A stretch of 64,000 bases of DNA from Xanthobacteraceae bacterium (GTDB lineage Bacteria > Pseudomonadota > Alphaproteobacteria > Rhizobiales > Xanthobacteraceae), in the NCBI GenBank assembly GCA_023954195.1, contig JAMLIK010000002.1:310001-374000 (forward strand). Reading direction: 5' to 3'. The notes beneath the pieces were generated by a model, which worked only from the letters and a program-made list of their open reading frames with translations, searched no databases and was not told where the DNA came from. The number at the start of each line of letters is the position of its first letter. The stretch's first letter is position 1. This document shows positions 26,939 to 37,305 of the stretch, in pieces. A program made the position numbers and the translations under genes.

Positions 26939-28030
26939 ATGACCCTAGCAGGCTTGGCCATACGGCGAAAGAAAGCGGACGCGCTGGACCGCCCCGCGCT
27001 GCTGCTTGCATGGTACGACCGCCACCGCCGCCGCCTGCCGTGGCGCGCGGCGCCGGGGGAGACCGCAGATCCTTATCGGGTCTGGCTGTCGGAAATCATG
27101 TTGCAGCAAACCACGGTGAGGGCGGTCGGTCCGTATTTCGAAAAATTTCTGGCGCGCTGGCCGGACGTGGCGGCGATGGCGCGCGCCTCGCTCGACGACG
27201 TGCTGCGGATGTGGGCGGGGCTCGGCTATTACTCGCGGGCGCGCAACCTGCATGCCTGCGCGGTGGCGGTTGCCCGCGACCACGGCGGCGCCTTTCCCGA
27301 TACCGAGGCGGGCTTGCTGACGCTGCCCGGCGTCGGTCCCTACACTGCGGCGGCGATCGCCGCCATCGCTTTCGGCCGTCGCGCCATGCCGGTGGACGGC
27401 AATATCGAGCGCGTGGTGTCGCGGCTTTACGCGGTGGAAGAGGCCTTGCCGCAAGCCAAGCCGCGCATCCGCGAACTGGCGGCGACGCTGCTGGGACCGG
27501 CGCGCGCCGGCGACAGCGCGCAGGCGCTGATGGATTTGGGAGCGACCATCTGCACGCCGAGGAAACCGGTCTGCGCGCTGTGTCCGCTGGACGAGGGCTG
27601 CGCGGCGCGCGCGCGCGGCGATCAGGAAACATTTCCGCGCAAGACGCCGAAGAAAATCGGCGCGCTGCGGCGCGGCGCGGCCTTCGTGGTGACGCGCGGC
27701 GATCAACTGCTGGTGCGCACCCGGCCGGCGAAGGGATTGCTCGGCGGCATGACCGAAGTGCCGAATTCCGAATGGCTCGCGTCGCAGGAGGACGCCGCCG
27801 CGCTCGCGCAAGCGCCCGCCATCAAAGGCGTGACGCGATGGCATCGCAAGGCGGGCGTCGTTACCCACGTCTTCACGCATTTCCCGCTGGAGCTTGCGGT
27901 CTTTGTGGCGCAAGCGCCGCCGCGCACGCGCGCCCCCAAGGGTATGCGCTGGGTGAGGCATGCGACGCTGGACGACGAGGCGTTGCCCAACGTCATGCGC
28001 AAGGCGATCGCGCACGGGCTGGCGGAGTAG
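26939..28030 (+). CDS. mutY: A/G-specific adenine glycosylase
   Basis: A 363-residue enzyme that removes adenine mispaired with 8-oxoguanine. The N-terminal domain shows YRVWLSEIMLQQTTVRAVGP and the helix-hairpin-helix LLTLPGVGPYTAAAIAAIAF with the catalytic Asp in PVDGNIERVVSRL. The 4Fe-4S cluster ligands are in CTPRKPVCALCPLDEGC, and the C-terminal part is the Nudix-like 8-oxoG sensing domain. The start ATG at 26939 lies close to the DUF721 start on the other strand; the frame is open upstream but overlaps that gene. Confidence 0.95.
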   Translation: MTLAGLAIRRKKADALDRPALLLAWYDRHRRRLPWRAAPGETADPYRVWLSEIMLQQTTVRAVGPYFEKFLARWPDVAAMARASLDDVLRMWAGLGYYSRARNLHACAVAVARDHGGAFPDTEAGLLTLPGVGPYTAAAIAAIAFGRRAMPVDGNIERVVSRLYAVEEALPQAKPRIRELAATLLGPARAGDSAQALMDLGATICTPRKPVCALCPLDEGCAARARGDQETFPRKTPKKIGALRRGAAFVVTRGDQLLVRTRPAKGLLGGMTEVPNSEWLASQEDAAALAQAPAIKGVTRWHRKAGVVTHVFTHFPLELAVFVAQAPPRTRAPKGMRWVRHATLDDEALPNVMRKAIAHGLAE

Positions 28031-28033
28031 CGA

Positions 28034-29314
28034 TCAAGCCGCACCGGATCGCGCCGCCACGCCGACGATCGGCGGCTTGGCGTTGAGCGCCTCGACCTGA
28101 AAGCCGGCGACGCGCTTATAGTTGGCGGCGATGTCCTCAAGCTCCTGCCGCGACAGCACGTCGGTGACGACATCGAAGCCGTCGGGCGCGCGTTCCTCGA
28201 CCAGTTGCATCACCTGCTCCGGCCCGTTGCGGCGGTTCAGTTCGACCAGCGCGGTGGTCGCGGGCCGCCGCTCGGCCTCGTAGGCGGCAAGCGCCGCCGG
28301 GATCGCGCCTTGCGCCAGAATCTCGCGGGTCAGCACCCGCGCGTCGAGGATCGCTTGCGACGCGCCGTTGGAGCCGATCGGGTACATCGGATGCGCGGCG
28401 TCGCCGATCAGCGTGACGCGGCCGAAGGTCCAGCGGTCGATCGGATCGCGGTCCACCAGCGGGTATTCGTAGGCGTGCGGGCAATCGCGGATCAAGGCGG
28501 GAACGTCGAGCCAGTCGAAACTCCAGCTTTCGAACCACGGCAGGAATTCGTCGAGCCTGGCGGTGCGGTTATAGTCCTCGCGCCGCCATTGATAGGTCGG
28601 CGGCATGTGCCGTTCGGCGACCCAGTTGATGCGGTGCTTGCCGCGCGCGTCCGGCTCGCGCGAAATCGGATAGCAGACGAATTTCAGGATCTCGTGGCCG
28701 GCCATAATCATGGTGCGGCCGGAGAGGAAGGCGTCGGCCTCGGTGACGCCGCGCCACAGGATGCGGCCGTTCCACAGCGGCGGACCTTCTTCCGGATAGA
28801 GCTTTTCGCGGACCGCGGAATGGATGCCGTCGGCGGCGATCAGCAAGGTGCCGTCATAGCTGCCCGCGCTCGCGCCGGTGGCCCGGTCGACGAAGTTGGC
28901 GCGGATCCCGTCGGCCGTCTCCGTCCAGTCGACCAGATGATGGCTGGTCAGGACATTGCCGGCGCCGAGGCGCTCGATCGTGGCGTCGAGCAGGAGCTGC
29001 TGCAACTCCCCGCGATGCACCGAGAACTGCGGCCACTTGTAGCCGGCCTCAAGCCCGCGCGGCTCGCTCCAGATCGGCTTGCCGTATTTGGAGAAGAACG
29101 CCAGTTCCTTGGTTCGGACACCGATGGAATCGAGCTTGTCGAGCAGGCCGAGTTCGATCAACTCGCGCACCGCGTGCGGCAGGACGTTGATGCCGACCCC
29201 GAGCGGCTTCAACGCGCTGACGCTCTCGAACACGCGGCACGGAACGCCGATCTGGTGCAGGCTGAGCGCCAGCGTCAGCCCGCCGATGCCGCCGCCGGCG
29301 ATGAGAACCGTCAT
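28034..29314 (-). CDS. FAD-dependent monooxygenase (salicylate hydroxylase-like)
   Basis: A 426-residue class A flavoprotein hydroxylase. The FAD Rossmann motif GGGIGGLTLALSL is at residues 7-19, DG in LLIAADGIHSAVREKL is the NAD(P)H/FAD DG motif, and RVTLIGDAAHPMYPIGSNGA is the GD motif. Relatives hydroxylate aromatic or heteroaromatic acids; the substrate cannot be read from sequence. It converges with mutY (3 bp between stops) and has no catabolic neighbours. Confidence 0.87.
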   Translation of the reverse strand: MTVLIAGGGIGGLTLALSLHQIGVPCRVFESVSALKPLGVGINVLPHAVRELIELGLLDKLDSIGVRTKELAFFSKYGKPIWSEPRGLEAGYKWPQFSVHRGELQQLLLDATIERLGAGNVLTSHHLVDWTETADGIRANFVDRATGASAGSYDGTLLIAADGIHSAVREKLYPEEGPPLWNGRILWRGVTEADAFLSGRTMIMAGHEILKFVCYPISREPDARGKHRINWVAERHMPPTYQWRREDYNRTARLDEFLPWFESWSFDWLDVPALIRDCPHAYEYPLVDRDPIDRWTFGRVTLIGDAAHPMYPIGSNGASQAILDARVLTREILAQGAIPAALAAYEAERRPATTALVELNRRNGPEQVMQLVEERAPDGFDVVTDVLSRQELEDIAANYKRVAGFQVEALNAKPPIVGVAARSGAA

Positions 29315-29490
29315 TTTGCCCCTCCCGAATTACAGCCGCGTCATGACATGAAGACACCGGCGCGGGCAATCGGAAAGACGGGCGAGCCTGCTTCCGGACC
29401 GCGCCGGAACCATTTTACGCACGCGCGGTTGATGGTCCGGGGACGCCGACGAGGTCCGCGCGATCGGACCTTGCGACAAGGAGGTGAGCC

Positions 29491-29673
29491 ATGCGGGCGA
29501 TGGAGGTTCAGGATTACGCGCGGAAGCTGTTGGCGCAGCGGGGCGCGGGCGCGATCGCCGAGGCGGCGCGCAAGGCGGCCGAGCTGGAGCAGGACGGCAG
29601 CGCCGAGGAGGCCGCCAACTGGCGCCGCATCGTCGACGCCATGAAGCTGATGCGCGGACCGCGCCAGAGCTAG
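29491..29673 (+). CDS. Small hypothetical protein, 60 residues
   Basis: A 60-residue charged, helical protein (MRAMEVQDYARKLLAQRGAG...) with many Ala, Glu and Arg. A perfect AAGGAGGTG Shine-Dalgarno lies just before the ATG, and codon use matches the host, so it is very probably expressed. I do not recognise a domain. It is flanked by the divergent monooxygenase gene and an R1 half-repeat. Confidence 0.75.
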   Translation: MRAMEVQDYARKLLAQRGAGAIAEAARKAAELEQDGSAEEAANWRRIVDAMKLMRGPRQS

Positions 29674-29693
29674 CGGGTTGCATAAAGCGGCTT

Positions 29694-29747
29694 CGTGCCC
29701 CGGACGCGGTGCGGCACGTAGTGACGCTCCGCAGAGCCGGGACACGA
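29694..29747. repeat. Half-length R1 repeat
   Basis: GTGCCCCGGACGCGGTGCGG and CTCCGCAGAGCCGGGACACG: only the left half of the R1 unit is present, joined directly to the terminal GACACG. It lies between the convergent small-protein and ccrM genes. Confidence 0.72.
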
Positions 29748-29771
29748 TGGAAGCGAAGGCTGAACCGGTCT

Positions 29772-30945
<1,174 letters not shown>

Positions 30946-31160
30946 AGGCGACGCTGTCGGCGACGCGGGACTAAACAACCGACTGGCGCTACACTGCCGG
31001 GGCAAAGTAAAAATCGGCTTAATCGTGAAAGTCTTCTCACTAGGCAATTATTGCCGGGCGCGTTATTGATTGCGGGTCGGGGCGACCTTCGTGCGTGCGA
31101 CCTTCGAGCGAAAGTCTTCGAGCGATGGCTTGGGCCATCCGAACTGTGAGGATCTGGACC

Positions 31161-32093
31161 ATGCGTTACGATGACTTCCGCCGCAGCGACAATATCGACG
31201 ATCGCCGCGACGAGGGTGGCGGCGGCGGTGGTCGCGGCGGCTTCGGCCTGCCGATCGGCGGCGGCCGTCTCGGCATCGGCACCATCCTCGTGCTCGGCAT
31301 CCTCGGCTATGCGCTCGGCATCGATCCGCGCGTGCTGATCGGCGGCGCGGAAATTCTCACCGGCGGCGAGCAGGCGCCGACCCAGCAGGCCGACCGTCGC
31401 GCCGGCCCCGCCAAGAGCGGCGCGCCGTCGGACGAGATCGGCAGCATGATCGCCGGCGTGCTCGGCGAGATCGACGACCGCTGGGACGAGATCTTTTCGG
31501 CCGGCGGCCAGAAATACACCGGCCCGCGCGTCGTGCTGTTCAAGGGCATGACCAATGGCGGCCGCTGCGGCATGGCGCAATCGGCGATGGGGCCGTTCTA
31601 TTGCCCGCCGGACAAGCAGATTTATCTCGACACCTCGTTCTTCAAAGAGGTGGAAACGCGCTTCCATGGCTGTAAGGGCAGCGCTTGCAAATTCACCGCC
31701 GCCTACATCATCGCGCATGAAGCCGGCCATCACATCCAGAACCTGCTCGGCATCCTGCCGCGCGTGACGCGCTTGCAGCAGCAGGCCGGCAGCAAGGCCG
31801 AGGCCAACGCGTTGCAGGTCAAGGTCGAGTTGCAGGCCGATTGCCTCGCCGGCGTCTGGGTCAACCGCGAGGCGCGGCGGCGGCCGAACTTCCTAGAGCC
31901 GGGCGATATCGACGCCGCGCTGACCACGGCGGCGGCGATCGGCGACGACACCCTGCAACGGCAGGCCACCGGGCGCGTGGTGCCGGATTCCTTCACCCAC
32001 GGCTCGGCCGCGCAGCGCAAGCGCTGGTTCATGATCGGCTATCAGCAGGGCACGGTGCAGGCCTGCAACACGTTCGCGGCGGATAGTTTGTGA
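31161..32093 (+). CDS. Neutral zinc metallopeptidase (YpfJ-like)
   Basis: A 310-residue protein. It has a glycine-rich N-terminus (EGGGGGGRGGFGLP), a membrane segment near residues 33-50 (TILVLGILGYALGI), and a zinc motif HEAGHH in AYIIAHEAGHHIQNLLG. QADCLAGVW follows and contributes the third ligand region. This matches the putative neutral zinc metallopeptidase family (YpfJ). The start MRYDDFRRSDN is chosen because GAGG lies 9 bases upstream. Substrate unknown. Confidence 0.9.
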   Translation: MRYDDFRRSDNIDDRRDEGGGGGGRGGFGLPIGGGRLGIGTILVLGILGYALGIDPRVLIGGAEILTGGEQAPTQQADRRAGPAKSGAPSDEIGSMIAGVLGEIDDRWDEIFSAGGQKYTGPRVVLFKGMTNGGRCGMAQSAMGPFYCPPDKQIYLDTSFFKEVETRFHGCKGSACKFTAAYIIAHEAGHHIQNLLGILPRVTRLQQQAGSKAEANALQVKVELQADCLAGVWVNREARRRPNFLEPGDIDAALTTAAAIGDDTLQRQATGRVVPDSFTHGSAAQRKRWFMIGYQQGTVQACNTFAADSL

Positions 32094-32103
32094 GGTTGCG
32101 TCG

Positions 32104-32246
32104 CGTGCCCCGGACGCGATGCAATACGAAGTATTGCTTCGCAGAGCCGGGGCCGTCACGATGACGGAATCCGCAACGGTCCCGGCGCAACGGTCCCGGC
32201 TCTGCGGAGCAGCGTGAAGAACGCTGCACCGCGTCCGGGACACGAG
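32104..32246. repeat. Intergenic palindromic repeat, family R1
   Basis: Arms CGTGCCCCGGACGCGATGCA and GCACCGCGTCCGGGACACG; inner arms CTTCGCAGAGCCGGGGCCGT and GGTCCCGGCTCTGCGG. In the middle AACGGTCCCGGC occurs twice in tandem, so this copy has an internal duplication. Confidence 0.82.
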
Positions 32247-32259
32247 GAATGAACTCGCC

Positions 32260-32832
32260 ATGTCGATCGATGAATCAAAGCCCTTCATCCCGCTCAACAT
32301 CGCGGTGTTGACGGTGTCCGACACCCGCGCGCTGGCCGACGACAAGTCCGGCGCGACGTTGGCGGACCGGATCACCGACGCGGGGCATCGTCTGGCGGCG
32401 CGCGACATCGTTACCGATGACGTTGAGGCGATCCGCGCCATCGTGCGCCGATGGATCGCCGATCCCGGCGTCGACGCCATCATCACCACCGGCGGCACCG
32501 GCTTCACCGGCCGTGACGTGACGCCGGAGGCGATCGAGCCGTTGTTCGAGAAGCGCATGGACGGCTTCTCCATCGCGTTTCACATGCTGAGCCATGCCAA
32601 GATCGGCGTTTCCACCATCCAGAGCCGCGCCACCGCCGGCGTCGCCGGCGCGACCTATATCTTCTGCCTGCCGGGCTCGCCGGGGGCCTGCAAGGACGGC
32701 TGGGACGGCATTCTCGCCCATCAGCTCGATTACCGCTCAAAGCCCTGCAATTTCGTCGAGATCATGCCGCGCCTCGACGAGCACCTGCGCCGCCCCAAGG
32801 CACGGGACAAGGCGAAGGGCGCGACCGCGTGA
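32260..32832 (+). CDS. moaB: Molybdenum cofactor biosynthesis protein B
   Basis: A 190-residue MoaB/Mog-fold protein. IAVLTVSDTRALADDKSGAT and the MPT-binding loop AIITTGGTGFTGRDVTPEAI are diagnostic, and IFCLPGSPGACKDGWDGIL follows. It is thought to adenylylate molybdopterin or assist moco synthesis. It appears as a single gene after an R1 repeat, with an ABC permease gene starting 21 bp later. Confidence 0.94.
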   Translation: MSIDESKPFIPLNIAVLTVSDTRALADDKSGATLADRITDAGHRLAARDIVTDDVEAIRAIVRRWIADPGVDAIITTGGTGFTGRDVTPEAIEPLFEKRMDGFSIAFHMLSHAKIGVSTIQSRATAGVAGATYIFCLPGSPGACKDGWDGILAHQLDYRSKPCNFVEIMPRLDEHLRRPKARDKAKGATA

Positions 32833-32853
32833 GGGCGGCGGGGACATAGCGCG

Positions 32854-33642
32854 ATGTCGCGGCTGACGCTGCTGTCGTATCAGGTGCTGGTGGCGGTGGT
32901 GCTGCTGGTGCTGTGGCACGTCTTCAGCACGGTGCCGGTGTTCGGCGTGATGCTGCTGCCGCCGTTCTTCTTTTCCAATCCCGTCGATGTCGGCCGCCAG
33001 ATCGTCGAATGGTTCGCGACCGGCGTGATCTGGAAGCACCTGGCGATCACGCTGTGGGAATCGATCCTCGCCTTCGTGATCGGCTCGCTCGGCGGCGTGC
33101 TGTTCGGCTTCTGGTTCGCGCGGAAGCCCGTGGTCGCCGCCGTGTTCGACCCCTATGTCAAGATGGCCAACGCGCTGCCGCGCGTCGTGCTGGCGCCGAT
33201 CTTCACGCTGTGGCTCGGGCTCGGCATCTGGTCGAAGGTCGCGCTCGGCGTCACGCTGGTGTTCTTCATCGTGTTCTTCAACGTCTATCAGGGCGTCAAG
33301 GAAGTCTCAGGCGCGGTGCTCGCCAACGGCCGCATGCTGGGCATGAGCGAGCGGCAGTTGATGCGGCACGTCTATTGGCCCTCGGCGCTGTCGTGGATGT
33401 TCTCGTCGCTGCATACCTCGGTCGGCTTCGCCGTGGTGGGCGCGGTGGTCGGCGAATATCTCGGCTCCGCCGCCGGCCTCGGCTACCTGATCCAGCAGGC
33501 CGAGGGCGTGTTCGACGTCGCCGGCGTGTTCGCGGGCATGTTCGTGCTGTCGGCCTTCGTGATCCTGATCGACCTCGTGGTGACGGCGGCGGAGCGCCGC
33601 CTGCTGGTGTGGCGGCCGGAGGCGGCGCATCGGGGCGGTTAG
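32854..33642 (+). CDS. ABC transporter permease, NitT/TauT type
   Basis: A 262-residue inner-membrane protein with about six membrane segments. The EAA-loop-like stretch GAVLANGRMLGMSERQLMRHVYWPSAL marks a binding-protein-dependent permease of the SsuC/TauC/NrtB class. Neither an ATPase nor a binding protein is adjacent; a NitT/TauT-type binding protein gene lies 0.8 kb downstream, beyond an R1 repeat and a cupin gene. The two probably work together, with an ATPase encoded elsewhere. Confidence 0.88.
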   Translation: MSRLTLLSYQVLVAVVLLVLWHVFSTVPVFGVMLLPPFFFSNPVDVGRQIVEWFATGVIWKHLAITLWESILAFVIGSLGGVLFGFWFARKPVVAAVFDPYVKMANALPRVVLAPIFTLWLGLGIWSKVALGVTLVFFIVFFNVYQGVKEVSGAVLANGRMLGMSERQLMRHVYWPSALSWMFSSLHTSVGFAVVGAVVGEYLGSAAGLGYLIQQAEGVFDVAGVFAGMFVLSAFVILIDLVVTAAERRLLVWRPEAAHRGG

Positions 33643-33663
33643 AGCGGATCGTTAAAGCGGCTT

Positions 33664-33788
33664 CGTGCCCCGGGCGCGCTGCGGCACGAAGTGACGCCGC
33701 GCAGAACCGGGGCCGTTCCAGCGGCGGTGTTTGATACGGTCCCGGTTCTGCGACGCAGCGTTTCACGCTGCATCGCGCCCGGGACACG
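33664..33788. repeat. Intergenic palindromic repeat, family R1
   Basis: Arms CGTGCCCCGGGCGCGCTGCG and GCATCGCGCCCGGGACACG; inner arms CGCGCAGAACCGGGGCCG and GGTCCCGGTTCTGCGAC. It lies between the ABC permease and the convergent cupin gene. Confidence 0.82.
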
Positions 33789-33847
33789 GTGGCGACGCGC
33801 CTTTCACCGTCCCGCACCAACGGCAAAAGACGTATCGTCGTGAACGA

Positions 33848-34312
33848 CTACTTGCCGCCGCCCTCGGGCAGCAGCTTGGTGTCGTTCGGGGGCTGCGGCG
33901 GAGTCTTGATGGCGATGGCCTTGAAGGTGCGGCCGTCCGGCTTGGTGCCGCCGTGCTGGGTGCCCTTCGGGATCACGATCAGATCGCCCGGCTTCACCCG
34001 CACTTCCTTGTCGCCGAGCCAGACCGTTCCGGTGCCTTCCAGGATGAACTGGATTTCGTTGGTGTTGGGATGCATGTGCCGGGGCACGTTGCCGTCCTGT
34101 ACGGAAATCGTCGCCCCGTCGGCGCTCACGAAGGTCTTGGACCGGAAGCCGCTGGCGGCGGCGGGGCCCAGCGCGTCGCCGTTCAATTCGGGAACATGGA
34201 TCACCTGCGCGGTGATGCTTTCGGCCGCGAGAGCCGGCCGCATCAAATAAGTGGCGCCGCATCCGGCGGCAAAGGCGGCGGCGATCGATAGCGAAGCGGC
34301 GATGCGGTTCAT
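33848..34312 (-). CDS. Exported cupin domain protein
   Basis: A 154-residue protein. Signal peptide MNRIAASLSIAAAFAAGCGA ends near ALAAE. The cupin core carries RHMHPNTNEIQFILEGTGTV (metal-ligand H, H, E) and PGDLIVIPKGTQHGG (third His). It is probably periplasmic. The substrate and reaction are unknown. It diverges from the ABC binding-protein gene. Confidence 0.87.
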   Translation of the reverse strand: MNRIAASLSIAAAFAAGCGATYLMRPALAAESITAQVIHVPELNGDALGPAAASGFRSKTFVSADGATISVQDGNVPRHMHPNTNEIQFILEGTGTVWLGDKEVRVKPGDLIVIPKGTQHGGTKPDGRTFKAIAIKTPPQPPNDTKLLPEGGGK

Positions 34313-34446
34313 GGCGTTCCTCTCCGGTTTTGGATCTTGGTTGCCGCCGATGCTACTTCGCCGCGCGATCCGCGCATAGTCCCTTGCTTCTCAAGTGACA
34401 CGCGCTCCACTATGGTGCCGCCGAAGCTGGGCACATGGAGGCGGCC

Positions 34447-35466
34447 ATGAGGACGATATTCGGAAGGCTCGCGGCGTCGTTGCTGGCGCTGCTCATGATG
34501 CCCGCTCTCGCCGCGGCGCAGAGCAAGGTCACCATCGCCATCGGCGGTGGCGCGTGCCTGTGTTATTTGCCGACGGTGCTGGCCAAGCAACTCGGCGAAT
34601 ACGACAAGGCGGGCGTCAGCGTCGAACTGGTCGATCTCAAGGGCGGCTCCGACGCGCTCAAGGCGGTGCTCGGCGGCAGCGCCGACGTGGTGTCCGGCTA
34701 TTTCGATCACTGCGTCAATCTCGCCGCCAAGAAGCAGGCGATGCAAGCCTTCGTCGTCTATGACCGCTATCCGGGCCTGGTACTGGTGGTGTCGCCGAAG
34801 CACACCGACGAGATCAGGTCGATCAAGGATCTCGCCGGCAAGAAGGTCGGCGTCAGCGCGCCGGGCTCCTCGACCGATTTCTTCCTCAAGTATCTGTTGA
34901 AGAAGAACGGCCTTGACCCCACCAGCGCGGCGGTGATCGGCGTCGGCTTAGGGGCGACGGCGGTGGCGGCGATGGAGCAAGGCCAAATCGACGCGGCGGT
35001 GATGCTGGATCCGTCGGTGACGGTGCTTCAGGGGCACTATAAGGATCTGCGCATCCTCAGCGACACCCGCACCCAGAAGGACACGCTGGCGGTGTTCGGC
35101 GGCGAGTATCCGGGCGGCGCGCTCTACAGCACGGCGGCGTGGGTCAAGTCGCACGAGAAGGAGGCGCAGGCGCTGACCGACGCCATCGTCAACACGCTGA
35201 AATGGATCCATACGCATTCGCCGGAGGACGTGATGGCGAAAATGCCGCCCGCGCTGGTCGGCAAGAACAAGGAGCTTTATCTGGCGGCGCTCAAGAACAC
35301 CATTCCGATGTATTCGGAAACCGGCGCCATGGACCCCAAGGGCGCGAACGCCGTGCTGGCGGTGTTCAGCGAGGGCTCGCCGGCGATCGCCCAGGCCAAT
35401 ATCGACGTCAGCAAGACCTACACCAACAGCTTTGTCGAGCGCGTCGGCAAGGCGGCCGCGAAGTAG
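34447..35466 (+). CDS. ABC transporter substrate-binding protein, NitT/TauT type
   Basis: A 339-residue periplasmic binding protein. The signal peptide ends ALAAAQS. The mature part starts KVTIAIGGGACLCYLPTVLA, and LKGGSDALKAVLGGSADVVS and SIKDLAGKKVGVSAPGSSTD are typical of the NMT1/THI5-like and SsuA/TauA group. Ligand unknown (sulfonate, nitrate or pyrimidine-type ligands are common in this group). A Nudix-like gene follows after 3 bp. Confidence 0.87.
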   Translation: MRTIFGRLAASLLALLMMPALAAAQSKVTIAIGGGACLCYLPTVLAKQLGEYDKAGVSVELVDLKGGSDALKAVLGGSADVVSGYFDHCVNLAAKKQAMQAFVVYDRYPGLVLVVSPKHTDEIRSIKDLAGKKVGVSAPGSSTDFFLKYLLKKNGLDPTSAAVIGVGLGATAVAAMEQGQIDAAVMLDPSVTVLQGHYKDLRILSDTRTQKDTLAVFGGEYPGGALYSTAAWVKSHEKEAQALTDAIVNTLKWIHTHSPEDVMAKMPPALVGKNKELYLAALKNTIPMYSETGAMDPKGANAVLAVFSEGSPAIAQANIDVSKTYTNSFVERVGKAAAK

Positions 35467-35469
35467 CGC

Positions 35470-36183
35470 GTGGCGGGGTTTCCGATCCATCGGGTGAGGC
35501 GGCTCGACCTGCGCGTGACGCCGTGGCGGTGGCCGTTCGCGCAGGCGCGGCGCGCCGCGATCGACAGCCATTTCGCCGGGTTGCGGCGCCGCACGCCGCA
35601 ACTGTGGAACGGGCGCGTGCTGCTCGGCCGCGATCCGGTGTTCGACGGCGACACTTTTCACGCGGAGTATTTTGAGACCGATTTCGCCAGTTTCATCGCC
35701 TGGCGCGACTGGGGATATCCCGACGCCACGGTGTTCAACGGCTTCGGCATGGGCGCGCTGCGCGGGCGCGACGGCGCCTATGCGTTGGGTGAGATGGCGG
35801 CCCATACCGCCAATGCCGGCCAGATCTATTTCGCGGCCGGGACGCCCGACCTTGACGACATCCGGGACGGCAAGGTCGATATCGCCGGCAGCGTGGCGCG
35901 CGAGGTCGCGGAGGAAACCGGATTGACGCAAGCCGATTACCGCGCCGCCGAGGCATGGGACTGCGTCGTCGCCGGGCCGCTGATCGCGCTGATGCGCGAC
36001 CTTGCCAGCGATCTCGACGGCGAGGCGCTGCGGCGCCGGATCGAGGCCAACCTCGCCAGGCAGGCGACGCCGGAACTCGCGGCCATTCACCTGATGCGCA
36101 GCCGGCGCGACATCACCCCGGCGGTGCCGCCCTACATGGCCGCGTTCCTGACCGCGCGGCTGCCCGAGGCGGGCATCGCGTGA
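35470..36183 (+). CDS. Nudix-like hydrolase
   Basis: A 237-residue protein with a GTG start right after the ABC binding-protein gene. Residues about 140-155 read GSVAREVAEETGL, matching the second half of the Nudix box (REVxEETGL); the upstream part is looser than the consensus. The rest (TVFNGFGMGALRGRDGAYALG, GQIYFAAGTPDLDDI) recalls the Nudix-fold family around ADP-ribose or nucleotide hydrolases. Substrate unknown. Confidence 0.75.
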   Translation: MAGFPIHRVRRLDLRVTPWRWPFAQARRAAIDSHFAGLRRRTPQLWNGRVLLGRDPVFDGDTFHAEYFETDFASFIAWRDWGYPDATVFNGFGMGALRGRDGAYALGEMAAHTANAGQIYFAAGTPDLDDIRDGKVDIAGSVAREVAEETGLTQADYRAAEAWDCVVAGPLIALMRDLASDLDGEALRRRIEANLARQATPELAAIHLMRSRRDITPAVPPYMAAFLTARLPEAGIA

Positions 36184-36217
36184 TAGCCTCGCCGCCGATC
36201 AAGGAGACACGATCATC

Positions 36218-37162
36218 ATGGCCGACAAGACCGAGCAGGCGGCGACGTCGTTAAAGCCCTATGTCCGCCCTTTCAGGGTCGACGGCTCGAAGGAGTTTCA
36301 TCTGAAACTGTTCCGCCGCGATGCCGACGGCGACCTCGAAAAGGACGAGGGCAAGGCCATCATCGAGGCCAACCGCAAGCGCCTCAGCGATCTACAGGAG
36401 AAACTCTACGCGCAGGACCGCTGGTCGCTGCTGCTGATCTTCCAGGGCATGGATGCGGCCGGCAAGGACAGCGCCATCGAAAGCGTGTTCGACGGCGTCA
36501 ATCCGCAGGGCTGCGAGGTCTATTCCTTCAAGACGCCCACGGCTAAGGAACTGGATCATGATTTCATGTGGCGCTCGGCGATCTGCCTGCCGGAGCGCGG
36601 CCGCATCGGCATCTTCAATCGCTCCTATTATGAGGAATGCCTGATCGTGCGGGTGCATCCGGAGGTGCTGGCCCAGGAGAGGATTCCGCAGAAGCTGGTG
36701 ACCAAAAACGTCTGGCGCGAACGCTTCGAGGACATTACCGCCTTCGAGCGCTATCTCTCCCGCAACGGCACCGTGGTCCTCAAATTCTTCCTCAACGTCT
36801 CCAAGGAGGAGCAGCGCCGGCGCTTCCTCGCCCGGCTCGACGAGCCGGAGAAGAACTGGAAGTTCTCGCTGGGCGACGTCGCCGAGCGCGGTCACTGGGA
36901 CCGCTATCAGGCGGCCTATCAGGACATGATCCGGCACACCGCCAGCGCCTCTGCCCCGTGGTACGTGGTGCCGGCCGACCACAAATGGTTCGCGCGCGTG
37001 GTGATCGGCTCGGTCATCGTCGACGCGCTGGAAAAGCTCGACCTGCGGTTTCCGAAAGTCAACAAGGCGACGCTGGAGAAGTTCGGGCAGGCGAGGGCGG
37101 CGCTGGAAAAGGAAGGCAAAAGCGGCGGCGGAAAGGCCGCAGCGGCCAGGAAGAAACGTTGA
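36218..37162 (+). CDS. ppk2: Polyphosphate kinase 2 family protein
   Basis: A 314-residue PPK2. Walker A is in LIFQGMDAAGKDSAIESVFD, Walker B in RIGIFNRSYYEECLIVRVHP, and the lid region is rich in Arg (KEEQRRRFLARLDEPEKNWKF). PPK2 enzymes phosphorylate nucleotides from polyphosphate. The NRSYYEE motif resembles the AMP/ADP-using class III subgroup, but class assignment needs a tree. The C-terminus is lysine/alanine-rich. Confidence 0.92.
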   Translation: MADKTEQAATSLKPYVRPFRVDGSKEFHLKLFRRDADGDLEKDEGKAIIEANRKRLSDLQEKLYAQDRWSLLLIFQGMDAAGKDSAIESVFDGVNPQGCEVYSFKTPTAKELDHDFMWRSAICLPERGRIGIFNRSYYEECLIVRVHPEVLAQERIPQKLVTKNVWRERFEDITAFERYLSRNGTVVLKFFLNVSKEEQRRRFLARLDEPEKNWKFSLGDVAERGHWDRYQAAYQDMIRHTASASAPWYVVPADHKWFARVVIGSVIVDALEKLDLRFPKVNKATLEKFGQARAALEKEGKSGGGKAAAARKKR

Positions 37163-37305
37163 CAGGGGGCGGCGCGGGCACGAGCGGGCATTTTTGCATT
37201 GCGGGACCCCGGCTTTGTCGTTTAAAGTCCCGAACGGTAGGCATCCCGGCAATTATCGAATCTGCGCCGGGACGGCCGCCCCAAGGGAGCCTCACGGGAC
37301 CAGCA

